DNA from: JBBKWH01 sp037968855
GTDB lineage: Bacteria > Pseudomonadota > Gammaproteobacteria > Pseudomonadales > Moraxellaceae
Direction: 5' to 3'
Assembly (NCBI GenBank): GCA_037968855.1
Contig: JBBKWH010000117.1
Span: 1 to 50,210 of the forward strand
Length of the DNA: 50,210 nt
Under the pieces are notes generated by a model. It made no database searches. It was not told the origin of the DNA and saw only the letters and a program-made list of their open reading frames with translations. Positions 17,378 to 25,317 of the stretch are shown here, one piece after another. The position numbers were made by a program, and so were the translations under genes. How positions within the stretch are numbered: the stretch's first letter is position 1; each line of letters begins with the position of its first letter.

Positions 17378-17893
17378 TTAAACCTCTAAAATATCGACCC
17401 GCCATGCAGTCGGCAGGTAGTGATCAATCAGACAAGACACGTCAGCAGTAAACGGTGTTTGCACGGCCAAAGTCAGACGGAAGCGATTCCTTTCTGTGTT
17501 GATGGGATCGTTACAAGGGGCAGTGCATTGCATCGGGCGATAGGTTTGGATGCTATCAACCGTCATACCAAACGAGTCAAACAGGGCAATGATGCCCGCC
17601 TTGTCATAGTGTTTTTGTGGTTGTCTGGCTTGTTCAATCGCTGCAATCCGCTCGGTTTGGGTCAGTGTGGCCGTAACCGTACAAGCACGTGGCAGGCTGT
17701 AGTCCTGCTCATATTCACGGATCAGTTCTGGTGGGATGCCTTGTGCTGCTTCTAGCAATAAATCCGCTGCGCTTTGGGCATCTTCTAACGCCTTGGCGTG
17801 GGCTTTGATGTCTTTTTCAATGAGTGTGCCGTGGGCGGTTTCATACGCGCCTAACGGCAATGATTGCAGTAAAACATCGGCATGAGTGGTCAT
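17378..17893 (-). CDS. Mu gp48-like tail protein (YmfQ/DUF2313 family)
   Basis: 171 residues. The family pattern is seen in the N-terminal VLLQSLPLGAYET region and the central IPPELIREYEQDYSLPRAC and HYDKAGIIALFDSFGM parts. In Mu the homologue caps the baseplate and links to the fibre. It lies 1 bp from the stop of the fibre gene's upstream spacer and directly follows gp47 without a gap. Start ATG is at 17891-17893. Confidence 0.82.
   Translation of the reverse strand: MTTHADVLLQSLPLGAYETAHGTLIEKDIKAHAKALEDAQSAADLLLEAAQGIPPELIREYEQDYSLPRACTVTATLTQTERIAAIEQARQPQKHYDKAGIIALFDSFGMTVDSIQTYRPMQCTAPCNDPINTERNRFRLTLAVQTPFTADVSCLIDHYLPTAWRVDILEV
17447..17490 (-). promoter_or_regulatory. Candidate late-promoter site E (tail fibre)
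   Basis: GGAATCGCTTCC at 17479-17490 (minus-strand reading) is followed by GTCTGA. A -10-like TTTACT (17447-17452) is at the same distance as in the other late sites. It lies inside the gp48 gene, about 70 bp before the tail-fibre start. Confidence 0.5.
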
Positions 17894-18943
17894 TTAAGCC
17901 ACACTCACAACGCCACGGCGTAGCCATTCCAGCGTTGTCCAGTCGACTTGCGGGTTGACGTTTGACGCTGGTGTAAGCTGCACATCTGTGACGCCAGCTT
18001 GCCCGATGATCTTAGAGGACAGCACGTTTTCGCGGTAAGGCTCAGCGGGTGCTAGGTCGTCCAGATAGTCTTCAATGATCTGCTGCACGGCGGCTTGGTC
18101 GATATTGCGACCAGTCAGCACCGCATGAACATCCAGCAAAACAGGATCAGGGGCGTAGGCTCTAACGTCTTCATGCGCTACCGCCGTCACTTCTAACGCG
18201 GCTTGCACCTCGGCAAGTAATGCCGTACTGGGCAGGTCTGCACCACTTGAACCATAAGCTGTGATCGCCACGTCTGTGCTGCCCAAGCCTCGACGCTTCG
18301 GGAAAACATAGACATGAAACACTCCAGCCACGCCACGTGCGGCCAGTTCATAGTCATCATCACGGCCTTGGCTGCTACCGAGTGCCTGCGCATCGAGCAA
18401 GCGGGAACGCCAGCTTTCTAACGGTTCATCATCTGCACCACCCGACAAGATCACAATCTCAGCCAGTGAGCGTAGACCGGCCACCGGACTGACCCACGTC
18501 AGGGTGCTGCCTGCGGTCTTATTCCAGCTTGCACCGACTGATTCGGCTTCGATGGCCACGACAATGGATTGTCCAGCCAGTAACGTGGCATCGGCGAGGG
18601 TTTGCCAAAAATGCCCCTGTCCATCACTGAGTCGTGACCCGCTCGGCAATGTCACTCCTGAGCTGCTGCCCAATGCCAGCACTTGCCCAGTGGCCAACAC
18701 GCCACCCAAACGGGGCAGGCTAAGCCGCTCGGCATGAATCGCTAGGCCGTATTCATCTGCTGTACGGATAAAAAGCTGTCGTGCAATCCATTGTTGATGT
18801 GAATACAGCCCCTCGACTGCTGCCGCTGTACCGGCTGCACGAATGGCAAAATCTGAGTCTTCAGGTAGGGCCAAACCCGTTAGATTGCGGCCTTCTGTCA
18901 GAATGATTTGGCGGATTTGTTCAAAATTCGGGACGCTAAACAT
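17894..18943 (-). CDS. Baseplate assembly protein J (Mu gp47-like)
   Basis: A 349-residue baseplate J family protein. It has a helical N terminus, then the J-type beta domain with SRLSDGQGHFWQTLADATL. The central GGADDEPLESWRSRLL motif is highly typical of gpJ/gp47. The C-terminal VLLDVHAVLTGRNID beta-alpha repeats are typical too. It builds the baseplate wedge. Its ATG overlaps the gp46 stop (TAATG). Length fits the family (about 350). Confidence 0.92.
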   Translation of the reverse strand: MFSVPNFEQIRQIILTEGRNLTGLALPEDSDFAIRAAGTAAAVEGLYSHQQWIARQLFIRTADEYGLAIHAERLSLPRLGGVLATGQVLALGSSSGVTLPSGSRLSDGQGHFWQTLADATLLAGQSIVVAIEAESVGASWNKTAGSTLTWVSPVAGLRSLAEIVILSGGADDEPLESWRSRLLDAQALGSSQGRDDDYELAARGVAGVFHVYVFPKRRGLGSTDVAITAYGSSGADLPSTALLAEVQAALEVTAVAHEDVRAYAPDPVLLDVHAVLTGRNIDQAAVQQIIEDYLDDLAPAEPYRENVLSSKIIGQAGVTDVQLTPASNVNPQVDWTTLEWLRRGVVSVA

Positions 18944-19311
18944 TAGCCACCTACCTGTACAAAATAGTTAATTTGGACGGCTTGGCCATCGGGTGTCGTT
19001 AACACAATGGCGAGGTCTAAGCGTCCGACTTCAGTCTGTGTGACGTTGATATCAATGGCTGTGGCACGGTAATCATCTTTAAGCGTTGCGAGGGCTTCGG
19101 TGGCGTACTCAAAGGCGAGTTTCTTGACCCGTGGCAGGTCTTTTTCGCGGGCCAATAGATGCAAGCGGCTGCCCAGTGTCGGGTCAAACCAGAATGCGCC
19201 ACGATGGGCGGTTAAGCGCAGCAATGCCGATTGCACCAGTTCAACCGCTACAGGGTCATTGAGTGATTCGGCAATGTAATCGTGGGTTGCTGGATTGAGT
19301 GCTGCCATCAT
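18943..19311 (-). CDS. GPW/gp25-like baseplate wedge protein (Mu gp46)
   Basis: 122 residues. It resembles the W/gp25 lysozyme-like fold family of contractile baseplates, with an SALLRLTAHRGAFWFDPTLG-type stretch, EYATEALATLKDD and a C-terminal beta strand. It lies between gp45 and gp47, its standard place. Confidence 0.85.
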   Translation of the reverse strand: MMAALNPATHDYIAESLNDPVAVELVQSALLRLTAHRGAFWFDPTLGSRLHLLAREKDLPRVKKLAFEYATEALATLKDDYRATAIDINVTQTEVGRLDLAIVLTTPDGQAVQINYFVQVGG

Positions 19312-19317
19312 TTTCGC

Positions 19318-19776
19318 CTATACAATTTGCGTCACAATGCCCTTGATCACAGTCACTGTGCGGCCATCTTGGGAGACAAAAACACCGCTTGCACCTGCAC
19401 CAACGGACAACCCTTTAGTGGTCGAAACACTGCCCACCATTTCAATGCCTGCTGCCGTTAAGTGAACCTTGTGGCCAAACTGGTCATAAATGCAGTATTC
19501 ACCTTCATTAACATCAACCGTCAACCCGCCACGGCTACCAATCACCACCACACGGGCGCTTTTGCCCATGAGTGGTAGCATGACAACCTCGGCATCCAGC
19601 GGTAAGCCGGAAGCCATTCCGACGTGCTGAAATACCGGCGTATCAGGGAATAACTCACCATTTAAACCAGCCACTTGTGGGTCTTTGCTGGTGCGTTTAA
19701 TCAGACCAACAAAGGGCAGACGGATTTGAGCGAGTGCTTTACGCACCTGCCTATCAATAATCTGTGGAATGCTCAT
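19318..19776 (-). CDS. Baseplate assembly protein V / spike (Mu gp45-like)
   Basis: 152 residues. The N-terminal part has the OB-fold pattern of gpV-type spikes (VMLPLMGKSARVVVIGSRGG). The C-terminal part is a short triple-stranded beta-helix (EYCIYDQFGHKVHLTAAGIEM). It forms the membrane-piercing tip under the tail tube. Its length is shorter than Mu gp45 (about 197). The start overlaps the upstream P gene by 4 bp. Confidence 0.85.
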   Translation of the reverse strand: MSIPQIIDRQVRKALAQIRLPFVGLIKRTSKDPQVAGLNGELFPDTPVFQHVGMASGLPLDAEVVMLPLMGKSARVVVIGSRGGLTVDVNEGEYCIYDQFGHKVHLTAAGIEMVGSVSTTKGLSVGAGASGVFVSQDGRTVTVIKGIVTQIV

Positions 19777-20939
19777 GAGTCGGGGTACTCCGTAAGCTCC
19801 TCAGCATCGTCTTGATTGTCTGGCGGTAGGGGTGCAACGGGCTGCATCCAGTATTGTTTGCGTTTTAGTCTGAGCTGTGTGGTTTTGCCATTCCGCCCAA
19901 GTTTGAGCGTGCGGCCCATAATCACCCATGCACCGTTGGCGACCTTGCGAGTGACATCACTTTGATAGTTGACCGTCCAGCCTGTAGTCCAGATTTGACC
20001 CATTGCACACGTCCAACCTGCTACTTCTATAGTTAGTGTAAATGCTGACAGATTGCCATCTTGCATGATTTTACGGGCGCGTTTAACGGCTTGATCATCG
20101 TTATCTGCTAGGGGGTCAAGGACAATTTTTCGGCGTAAATACGGCAACTTTTGGGTTGATTTGCCGGTGTACTCTGGTGTGTCTGGCTGATCTTTTTTGG
20201 ATGGGGTCAGGTCTTGGCCGGTATAGATGTCTGGCAGGTTGTCTTCAGTGGCATAAAACGAGGCTTGTGTACTGTTGTCTTGTCCTAGCACAACCACAGT
20301 GCTGTATTGGCTGGTGATGTCTTCAGCATATTCGACCGATAGCACATTATTATTTTGCCCAGCCCGCTGCATGATTAGATTCGGTGTTTTGGGCTGGCGT
20401 TTGTTGAATGGGTTGCCGATACGAATTGCACCAGTCACATCGGCCCAGACGAATTGCCCCGCAGACTCAGCGGCCTTAACGATAGCATCCCAAATGCTTT
20501 CTGATGGTTCTACGGCCACTTTGGTGCTGGTGTAGTCCACACCCTGATCAATGGCGATATCGTGGATCAACTCACCCAAGTCTGTGAGAATGTATTGGCC
20601 AACAATATCCGATAGGGTGATTTGCTGCCGAACAATGACCGGCACTGAGCTATCAAGTAGCACTCCGACCACATCACGACCCGACACGGACAAGCGATAG
20701 CCTTGCCGGTTCACACTATCGGTAATGCGGTCTATCGTGCCCTTTAAAACGGTCTGACCGTTGTACGTGATCTCGACCACTGCACCTTTAAACACGGTGC
20801 TGGGCAGTGGGTCAGCGGGTGGATTAAATAACGTAACTGACCACGCATCAGCAGGGATCAATAAATCACTATCAATCGAGACATCATCCCATTGGCTGCA
20901 TTGTTGCCCACCGACGATCAAGGTGATGTTATTGGACAT
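19773..20939 (-). CDS. Tail protein P (Mu gp44-like hub)
   Basis: 388 residues. NITLIVGGQQCSQWDDVSI is the start typical of gpP/gp44. LTQ-type hub features follow: VGVLLDSSVPVIV, VVVLGQDNSTQ and WTTGWTVNYQSDVTRK. The protein forms the trimeric hub of the baseplate, equivalent to T4 gp27/P2 gpD. A C-terminal PDNQDDAEE tail is acidic. It overlaps the end of gp43 by 11 bp. Confidence 0.87.
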   Translation of the reverse strand: MSNNITLIVGGQQCSQWDDVSIDSDLLIPADAWSVTLFNPPADPLPSTVFKGAVVEITYNGQTVLKGTIDRITDSVNRQGYRLSVSGRDVVGVLLDSSVPVIVRQQITLSDIVGQYILTDLGELIHDIAIDQGVDYTSTKVAVEPSESIWDAIVKAAESAGQFVWADVTGAIRIGNPFNKRQPKTPNLIMQRAGQNNNVLSVEYAEDITSQYSTVVVLGQDNSTQASFYATEDNLPDIYTGQDLTPSKKDQPDTPEYTGKSTQKLPYLRRKIVLDPLADNDDQAVKRARKIMQDGNLSAFTLTIEVAGWTCAMGQIWTTGWTVNYQSDVTRKVANGAWVIMGRTLKLGRNGKTTQLRLKRKQYWMQPVAPLPPDNQDDAEELTEYPDS

Positions 20940-22146
20940 AGGCTTGCACCATTGTGCCTACGTCGATCAGGGCCGGATTAACCAGTGCAGGGTTTAAACG
21001 TAGCAGCTCCGGTGCACGTCGATGATCGCTATACAGGCGATGGGCGAGTAGGCGTAGATTGGCCGGTTGACGCACGGTGCAATCAGTTAGCGATGGACGG
21101 GCATTGATTAGCGCATTGATCTGTTGCGTGACCGTATCCGCAACCTGTTTAAGAGTAGCCACCTGCCCATTGGTATCGAGTGGAATCGGCGGGGTTTGCG
21201 ACACACTCTGATCAGCTTGGGTCGGCCCGACCGCCGCCCGTTCCAATGCAATTGCGCCCTGTATGACATCACGCACCTCATTTCTAACGCTGATCAAGTC
21301 AGCATGGGTCATGGTGGGTTGAACCGTCTCAGCGCTCACCAGTTCTTGTACGGCAGTCACCAACGCCGCAACACGCAAGGTGCGCCCCACGTGCCGCAAT
21401 GGCTCAGGATCATCATCTCGGCTAAACACGTCATCGAGTAGTGCAAAGCGTTTTGTTAAGCTACGCCATTCAGCAATTGCGCTAAAATTTGGATCAAAGA
21501 TGGCACGGGTCAAACCCGACACATCAGACATGATGCCGCCGATCCACGTGGGTGGTGACAGCAGGTCATTGGCAGTTTTTTGTAGGGTGTTGAGTGTGCG
21601 AGTGGCAGTCCGAATACCTGAGCGTACCTTGTCTGCAATATCAGACAGTGTTAGCGGCTGGGGGAAGTACTCGACCTGTGCTTGTAGTTGTAATAGACGC
21701 ACGCTGGGCTGGGCCATGACTTTGATATACGGCGATTGGGCTGGCTTGGGCGTTGGAACAAATAAGGCTTGATTGTCGGTCTGTGATTGCTCAGCCACAA
21801 AATCAATATCAACATAACAACCGTCTACAAGATCCGCGCTGTGTTTGACTTGGTATCGCTCACACGTTGCTTGGATGCGGCCAAAGATCGGGTGCACCAG
21901 TTCGCCAGCACCCATCATGTCTAACGCAATCAGCAGGGCTTGCAACTCAGTTTCGTAGTTGTCGCCATTGATGATGGCTTGTAGCTTATGGCTGGGCAGG
22001 TCTGCGCCCATGTCTTCGACCTTGCCGCTATTTGAGTATGGCGGCTGGTATTTGGCGAGTGATTTTGATCGAGTGTCGTCTAGCGACATCACATCAAATG
22101 CGACTGCACGAAAACTTGCTGATTCTAACCGCTCTGACCACGCCAT
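20929..22146 (-). CDS. Mu gp43-like tail/DNA circularisation protein
   Basis: 405 residues from the ATG at 22144-22146 (AAGGGG upstream; the frame is open to 22182 but has no ribosome-binding site there). The N terminus WSERLESASFRAVAFDVMS is the DNA-circularisation N-terminal domain, an old name; in Mu the protein (gpN) is a tail component. The central region is helical and poorly conserved. The start codon directly follows the U run of a terminator hairpin (see 22147). Confidence 0.85.
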   Translation of the reverse strand: MAWSERLESASFRAVAFDVMSLDDTRSKSLAKYQPPYSNSGKVEDMGADLPSHKLQAIINGDNYETELQALLIALDMMGAGELVHPIFGRIQATCERYQVKHSADLVDGCYVDIDFVAEQSQTDNQALFVPTPKPAQSPYIKVMAQPSVRLLQLQAQVEYFPQPLTLSDIADKVRSGIRTATRTLNTLQKTANDLLSPPTWIGGIMSDVSGLTRAIFDPNFSAIAEWRSLTKRFALLDDVFSRDDDPEPLRHVGRTLRVAALVTAVQELVSAETVQPTMTHADLISVRNEVRDVIQGAIALERAAVGPTQADQSVSQTPPIPLDTNGQVATLKQVADTVTQQINALINARPSLTDCTVRQPANLRLLAHRLYSDHRRAPELLRLNPALVNPALIDVGTMVQAYVQ

Positions 22147-22180
22147 AAAAAAGCCCCTTGCTATGGCTTTAGCATGGGGC
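22147..22180 (-). terminator. Terminator overlapping the gp43 promoter and start
   Basis: On the minus strand GCCCC (22176-22180) and downstream TGCT pair with AGCA and GGGGC (22153-22157). Six T follow (22147-22152) directly before the gp43 ATG. It should stop transcripts from the tape-measure gene. The predicted -10 of late site C (22171-22176) lies inside the upstream arm, so RNA starting there could not form the whole stem. Confidence 0.75.
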
Positions 22181-22214
22181 AAAGGAGGTTAAAAGATCAG
22201 ACGGAACGGGTTCC
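22171..22214 (-). promoter_or_regulatory. Candidate late-promoter site C (gp43-fibre operon)
   Basis: GGAACCCGTTCC (22203-22214, minus reading) is followed by GTCTGAT. CATGCT (22171-22176) is at the same offset as the -10 hexamers of sites A and B, with CTAAAGCC continuing. It matches the position of Mu's P promoter. Confidence 0.65.
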
Positions 22215-22222
22215 AGACTGAC

Positions 22223-24310
22223 TTATGGACGGTATGGAAACCCACGATTGGATTGCTGATTCATCGCATCGTCCATCGAAAGCAACAAATCTTTACCACC
22301 GATTTCAGCAATCAGTTTTTTGTTGGCCGCAAGGCGGGCTTGTTCTAACTGTTGCTCATTGATCTGAATCATTTTGTCCAGACGATCATTGGTTTCTAAG
22401 GTTTGCTGAGCCGTTTCATTACCGAAAAATGCTAAAACTTCAGCGATACCTTTGCCCACTCCATTATCAAAACCTTGGCCGGTTTCAGTTGTGGTATACC
22501 AGTCGCGCAGCATTGTGCCACCCATATAGCCAGCACCTAGAACCGCAGCCCAGCCTGCACCTTTTGCTGCAAGCCCACCACCGGCAGCAGCACCACCAGC
22601 AGCAAGACGGCTACCAACTGATGCAGCCGTAAATACGGCAAGAGCCGCCGCCGCAGCATAAGCTGCTGCCGTTAGTGCCTGATTCGCTTGCATGGCATCA
22701 GTCAAACCGGCCTCAAATTTGCCAAGCGATTCTTTGACCGAATCATAGATTTTAATGGTTGCTAAGATCGCTTCTTGTTCGCGTGTATGCGCTTGTGCAG
22801 GTTCGATTTGTGCTTTCTCTTTTGCAACCCGTTCATTTGCACCGACGCCTTGCCACGACCCTGTACTAATACGCTCAAAGTCACCATTGTTAAGACCTGC
22901 AATGATGGACATTAAGCCAGATAGCGACTGCTGATTATGAAAAATTTTGCCAAACTCACCTGCTGCCACAATCTGACTGGCTTCTTTTTTATAGGTTGTG
23001 GCTTGATCTGTATTGCCGCTTTTTTCAGCAGTCTGAATCTGTTTTTGTAGATCAGTAAACCGTTTGTTCTTAGAGAGCTGTCGGTTCATCAATGCGACAA
23101 TTGCGGTGACAGGATCAACGCCTTGCTCTTTTTGAGTGGCCAGATAGCTATTAACATCAAACCCCATTCGGTTGCCACGCAATCCGATTTTACGGATCGG
23201 ATCGCCTTTCTCTGGTTTGATGTATTTGCCAATACTAAGTGCAAAGTGATTCTGCGAGAATAGGCTATATAGATCACGCATATTGTCAGCCGCTTGACTG
23301 GGTAGGCCGGTGTATTTTCGTGCCAGTTGCATATGCGTCGTGACTTGATTTAACCCTTTTTCACCGCTGTAACCGGCAGTTTTTGCGAAGGGTAAGACTT
23401 CGGGCAAAAGTCGCGCCATATCTTTAAGTTCAAAACCACCCAAAAATCCAGACGTGGCTGCCCGATCTAATGCAACTTGTGTCCGGTCTGGTACAACACC
23501 GAATTGCCGAATTTGTTGTGTGAGCAATGCAACATCTTGTTCAGCCGCGCCATTGGCAAACGCTGTTTTTGCAATCGCACGTAGTGGCTCTTTGAGTTCA
23601 TCAATCGACCGATACAAGCCAGATGCAGCCAAAATGCCTGCTGCATCACCGACCCCTTCAACGCTACCATGCCCTTGTCGCACAGCATCTTTTGCATATT
23701 GTGCCAGCGTGAGGTTGGCAGCTTTGGCCTGATTGTGCGACATGTTTTGATAGCCACTTGTAATAGAGGTTGTGGCGTCAAAAATCTTGGTTTCAAATGA
23801 TCTGGCACGTTCAAGCGGCGTGCGAACAACCCCGTATGCCGCCGCAGCACCCATCATCATCCCTGACGCTCTGCCACCCCAGCCTGCACCAGTCGCAGCA
23901 CCATCATTGCGCATATCGCGCTGGCTACGTGCAGCAGCAGCCATGGCTCTTTGTAATTCTCGCGCATGACGTGCTTGCTCTGACAGCATTCGCGTCTGCA
24001 ACGTATAGTCACGTGCTTGTGCTTTAAGCTGACTACTTTGCAAACGGGTTTGGATGGCCTGTTGACGTAATACGCCCTCAAGCAGCCGATTGGTGCGTAA
24101 CAGTTGCTCACCAGCAACGTTTGTATTTTTGGTCTCTGTTGTTGACTTACGCACCTGATCAGTAAACTTAGCTTGAGCAGTGGTCGCCATATTCCAATTG
24201 GCGTTGATTTTTTGAGTCTGCTTAATCTGGTCAGCACTGATGCGTGATAAGTCTTTACCCGCCGTGCCTTTAAGCTGTAGCGTGATGGATACCGTAGAAT
24301 TTTTACTCAT
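22223..24310 (-). CDS. Tail tape measure protein
   Basis: 695 residues with long helical and coiled-coil regions in the first 140. The TP901-type tape measure core follows (YAKDAVRQGHGSVEGVGDAA, GFLGGFELKDMARLLPEVLP). Near residues 545-600 is an Ala/Gly-rich hydrophobic stretch that can insert into the host membrane. It sets tail length: 695 residues agrees with Mu gp42 (about 680), so a similar tail of about 100 nm is expected. The gene is between the assembly chaperone and gp43, its usual place. Confidence 0.9.
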   Translation of the reverse strand: MSKNSTVSITLQLKGTAGKDLSRISADQIKQTQKINANWNMATTAQAKFTDQVRKSTTETKNTNVAGEQLLRTNRLLEGVLRQQAIQTRLQSSQLKAQARDYTLQTRMLSEQARHARELQRAMAAAARSQRDMRNDGAATGAGWGGRASGMMMGAAAAYGVVRTPLERARSFETKIFDATTSITSGYQNMSHNQAKAANLTLAQYAKDAVRQGHGSVEGVGDAAGILAASGLYRSIDELKEPLRAIAKTAFANGAAEQDVALLTQQIRQFGVVPDRTQVALDRAATSGFLGGFELKDMARLLPEVLPFAKTAGYSGEKGLNQVTTHMQLARKYTGLPSQAADNMRDLYSLFSQNHFALSIGKYIKPEKGDPIRKIGLRGNRMGFDVNSYLATQKEQGVDPVTAIVALMNRQLSKNKRFTDLQKQIQTAEKSGNTDQATTYKKEASQIVAAGEFGKIFHNQQSLSGLMSIIAGLNNGDFERISTGSWQGVGANERVAKEKAQIEPAQAHTREQEAILATIKIYDSVKESLGKFEAGLTDAMQANQALTAAAYAAAAALAVFTAASVGSRLAAGGAAAGGGLAAKGAGWAAVLGAGYMGGTMLRDWYTTTETGQGFDNGVGKGIAEVLAFFGNETAQQTLETNDRLDKMIQINEQQLEQARLAANKKLIAEIGGKDLLLSMDDAMNQQSNRGFPYRP

Positions 24311-24313
24311 GGC

Positions 24314-24526
24314 TTAGTCCTTGGCTTTGCGACGGGTTGCCACCATGCGCGGTGCATCTGGGCTAGTTTGGCGGGTTGGACGGGTATTGTTTGGCCGCCC
24401 GTCTTTGAGCATGGCAAGCGCAAATGGCACGGGCAGGGTTAGCGCATCGGCGTAAGGTACGCCGATGGCAAGTAAGGCCCGCACAAGTTGTGCGTGTGCG
24501 GTTAGCTCAGACTCTCGGCTTGCTCC
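24314..24526 (-). CDS. Frameshift extension of the tail assembly chaperone (-1 frame)
   Basis: An open -1 frame overlaps the end of the chaperone gene and runs to a stop at 24314-24316, just before the tape-measure start. It has no start codon near its 5' end. The product would read SELTAHAQLVRALLAIG, then TLPVPFALAMLKDG and a basic tail ending RRKAKD. Slippage must happen between a -1-frame TGA near 24536 and the zero-frame TAA at 24504. An A-AAG slip site followed by an internal AAGGAG lies in this window. This is the Mu/lambda G-GT arrangement. The frame is seen; that shifting occurs is inferred. Confidence 0.6.
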   Translation of the reverse strand, partial: GASRESELTAHAQLVRALLAIGVPYADALTLPVPFALAMLKDGRPNNTRPTRQTSPDAPRMVATRRKAKD

Positions 24527-24819
24527 TTTGCATCAAGCTCCCCACGCAAGCCTGCAAGATAATCAAAATTCTGCCGTGAGCTATTTTCTAACGCGTCATA
24601 GCTGAGCGGGTATAACTTGCCATGCTCATCTATCAGTTGCGTCATGGCAGCCAGCTCGCCAACGACAATAAATTGATCTGCACGCAAGGTTGCTTGTGAC
24701 TTAATGGACTGACCCACTGTGAGCTGCTGCATGACCATTTTTTTGAGCTTGAGCGGCTTTTGACCATCTAATACCGTCATCGCCACCGGCAACTCACCAT
24801 CTATAGTCAACATATCCAT
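24502..24819 (-). CDS. Tail assembly chaperone (Mu gp41-like)
   Basis: 105 residues, acidic and helical, with a beta-rich first half (LTIDGELPVAMTVLDGQ) and an ending RGELDAKEQAESLS. Position between tube and tape measure marks it as the G-type chaperone that coats the tape measure during tail assembly. Its start overlaps the stop of the tube gene (TAATG). It ends in a region where a -1 shift would extend it by about 70 residues. Confidence 0.75.
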   Translation of the reverse strand: MDMLTIDGELPVAMTVLDGQKPLKLKKMVMQQLTVGQSIKSQATLRADQFIVVGELAAMTQLIDEHGKLYPLSYDALENSSRQNFDYLAGLRGELDAKEQAESLS

Positions 24820-25193
24820 TAGACCGACTCCTCAACCTTGTCCATCGCATACGCCTGAATACTGCGCATCGCCTCCGATCCATCGGTATATTTTTCGCCC
24901 ACACTGGTGACACCAACGCCGGTGTATGTGGTGCGATGGCCACCATCAATCGACTCAACCGTTAGACGTGCATCTTCAATGCTTGCCCAATCAAAATCGC
25001 CGGTTTCAGGGATATAAACATCGAATGACAGACTGGTGCTGCTGGTGGTGCGGGTTTGCTTATTGGCACGGCCTTTACTGTTCATGGCGCTGACCAGCTT
25101 ACGCCCAGCTTGAACATCTGGTGACACAGACGCACAGTCAAATTCTCGCCCATTCACCGTTAGCACAATCGTGCCAACTAACTGATTATCCAT
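24819..25193 (-). CDS. Tail tube protein (Mu gp40/M-like)
   Basis: 124 residues. The pattern VGTIVLTVNGREFDCASVSP starts a beta-barrel, and VYIPETGDFDWASIEDARL and HRTTYTGVGVTSVGEKYTDG follow. This matches Mu gpM, which stacks in hexamers to form the tail tube. An AGAGG site precedes the start. It is first after a terminator and late site B. Confidence 0.85.
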   Translation of the reverse strand: MDNQLVGTIVLTVNGREFDCASVSPDVQAGRKLVSAMNSKGRANKQTRTTSSTSLSFDVYIPETGDFDWASIEDARLTVESIDGGHRTTYTGVGVTSVGEKYTDGSEAMRSIQAYAMDKVEESV

Positions 25194-25222
25194 CGTTGGA
25201 TACCTCTGTTGATTTAGGCTTT

Positions 25223-25266
25223 AGGGTAGGGCGCAATGGGTTGGATAATCAGACGGAACGACTTCC
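25223..25266 (-). promoter_or_regulatory. Candidate late-promoter site B (tail tube operon)
   Basis: GGAAGTCGTTCC (25255-25266, minus reading) is followed by GTCTGATTAT. TACCCT (25223-25228) lies 26 bp downstream of the dyad, then AAAGCC. Start of transcription would be near 25216, 23 bp before the tube gene. Confidence 0.65.
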
Positions 25267-25268
25267 AA

Positions 25269-25299
25269 AAAAAAGCCCCATCATCAGATAGGGCTTTTT
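25269..25299. terminator. Terminator between sheath and tube genes
   Basis: AAAAAGCCC and GGGCTTTTT flank a 13-nt loop, working on either strand. It separates the sheath transcript from the tube unit and lies immediately upstream of late site B. Confidence 0.75.
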
Positions 25300-25317
25300 A
25301 AATCAGGCTTGGCAGCG

